Source of the DNA: Robertkochia solimangrovi
GTDB taxonomy: Bacteria > Bacteroidota > Bacteroidia > Flavobacteriales > Flavobacteriaceae
Assembly (NCBI RefSeq): GCF_007279655.1
Contig: NZ_QKWN01000012.1
Span: forward strand, 92,730 to 156,729
Length of the DNA stretch: 64,000 nt
Direction: 5' to 3'
Shown here one piece after another: positions 63,852 to 64,000 of the stretch. The notes below the pieces were generated by a model. The model made no database searches, was not told the DNA's origin, and saw only the letters and a program-made list of their open reading frames with translations. Made by a program: the position numbers and the translations under genes. Numbering within the stretch: the stretch's first letter is position 1; each line of letters begins with the position of its first letter.

Positions 63852-64000
63852 TGGTGAATAGTGTCGATTCTGATCGCTGGTGCGATCAGTTCTCTAGTGT
63901 CGCGGTTTGATTTGCTGGCACAAATCTCCCTTGAGTGTCCTTACTGCTCGCTTCGCATTGCATTTTTTTGCTCGCTTTGCATTGCTTTTTTTGCTCGCTT
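63841..64000 (+). repeat. Dispersed hairpin repeat element, copy 2 (cut by window end)
   Basis: This is the second copy of the element at 31441-31702, here on the plus strand and in the same sense as the MscS gene before it. AGTGTCG linkers lie at 63860-63866 and 63896-63902, 36 bases apart as in copy 1. The hairpins are TCACC-TGAT-GGTGA (63844-63857, the MscS stop TGA in its loop), CTGATCGC-TGGT-GCGATCAG and GATTTG-CTGGCA-CAAATC. It then has GCTCGCTT repeated at 63946, 63970 and 63993, spaced 23-24 bases. The tandem tail probably continues past the window. Confidence 0.85.

Overview
The window looks like a chromosomal segment from a member of the Bacteroidota, most likely a free-living, probably marine, Flavobacteriaceae species. 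The evidence is two SusC/SusD outer-membrane pairs, an ECF sigma/FecR pair, and lipoproteins with acidic residues right after the lipobox cysteine (CSSDDDDDD, CKDDSN). DUF4270, DUF4907 and DUF3472 proteins, almost no Shine-Dalgarno sequences and TAnnTTTG-type -7 promoter boxes point the same way. No rRNA, tRNA, CRISPR array, prophage or intact insertion sequence was found.

Layout. 1-6.2 kb: housekeeping genes: a truncated secreted protein, an SRPBCC protein, a cold-shock protein, ribosomal protein bS21 coupled to a NYN-domain RNase-like protein, an M1 peptidase and an M24 Xaa-Pro peptidase. 6.3-25 kb: a large divergent locus that I read as an N-acetylgalactosamine/galactoside utilisation locus. 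The minus-strand operon encodes an SSS transporter, an AgaS-like SIS isomerase/deaminase, two PfkB kinases, a GatY/KbaY-like aldolase, an amidohydrolase and a DeoR/AgaR-like repressor. The plus strand encodes SusC, SusD, a DUF3472 lipoprotein, a GH2 beta-galactosidase and a GH109 alpha-N-acetylgalactosaminidase. Together they would bind a glycan at the surface, trim beta-Gal and alpha-GalNAc, import the sugar by Na+ symport, phosphorylate it, convert it to tagatose-6-phosphate, phosphorylate again and cleave to triose phosphates. The susC and GH109 promoters share an inverted repeat at the same distance from the -7 box.

25-33 kb: a DUF4270 lipoprotein with an outer-membrane barrel, divergent from a kelch lipoprotein, a DUF4907 protein and a LytTR regulator whose receiver domain has lost its phosphoacceptor Asp. 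An MtfA-type peptidase and a small-gene group (GNAT, YjdI, TMEM175, DUF302) follow. 33-42 kb: an ECF sigma factor divergent from FecR, an STN-containing SusC, SusD and a TlpA-like thioredoxin. 42-53 kb: a lipoprotein, a MORN-repeat protein, an APC permease, a GAF protein, an HD-PycTM fusion and a metallophosphoesterase/Omp85 giant. 53-58 kb: a sugar-porter MFS and GH32 fructanase, then an efflux MFS. 58-64 kb: an M16 peptidase and an MscS-type channel.

The most unusual non-coding feature is a dispersed element present twice, just after the GNAT stop codon (31.4-31.7 kb, minus) and over the MscS stop codon (63.85 kb to the window end, plus). The two copies are oppositely oriented on the chromosome but each follows the sense of its upstream gene. 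They share AGTGTCG linkers and three hairpins with compensatory base changes.
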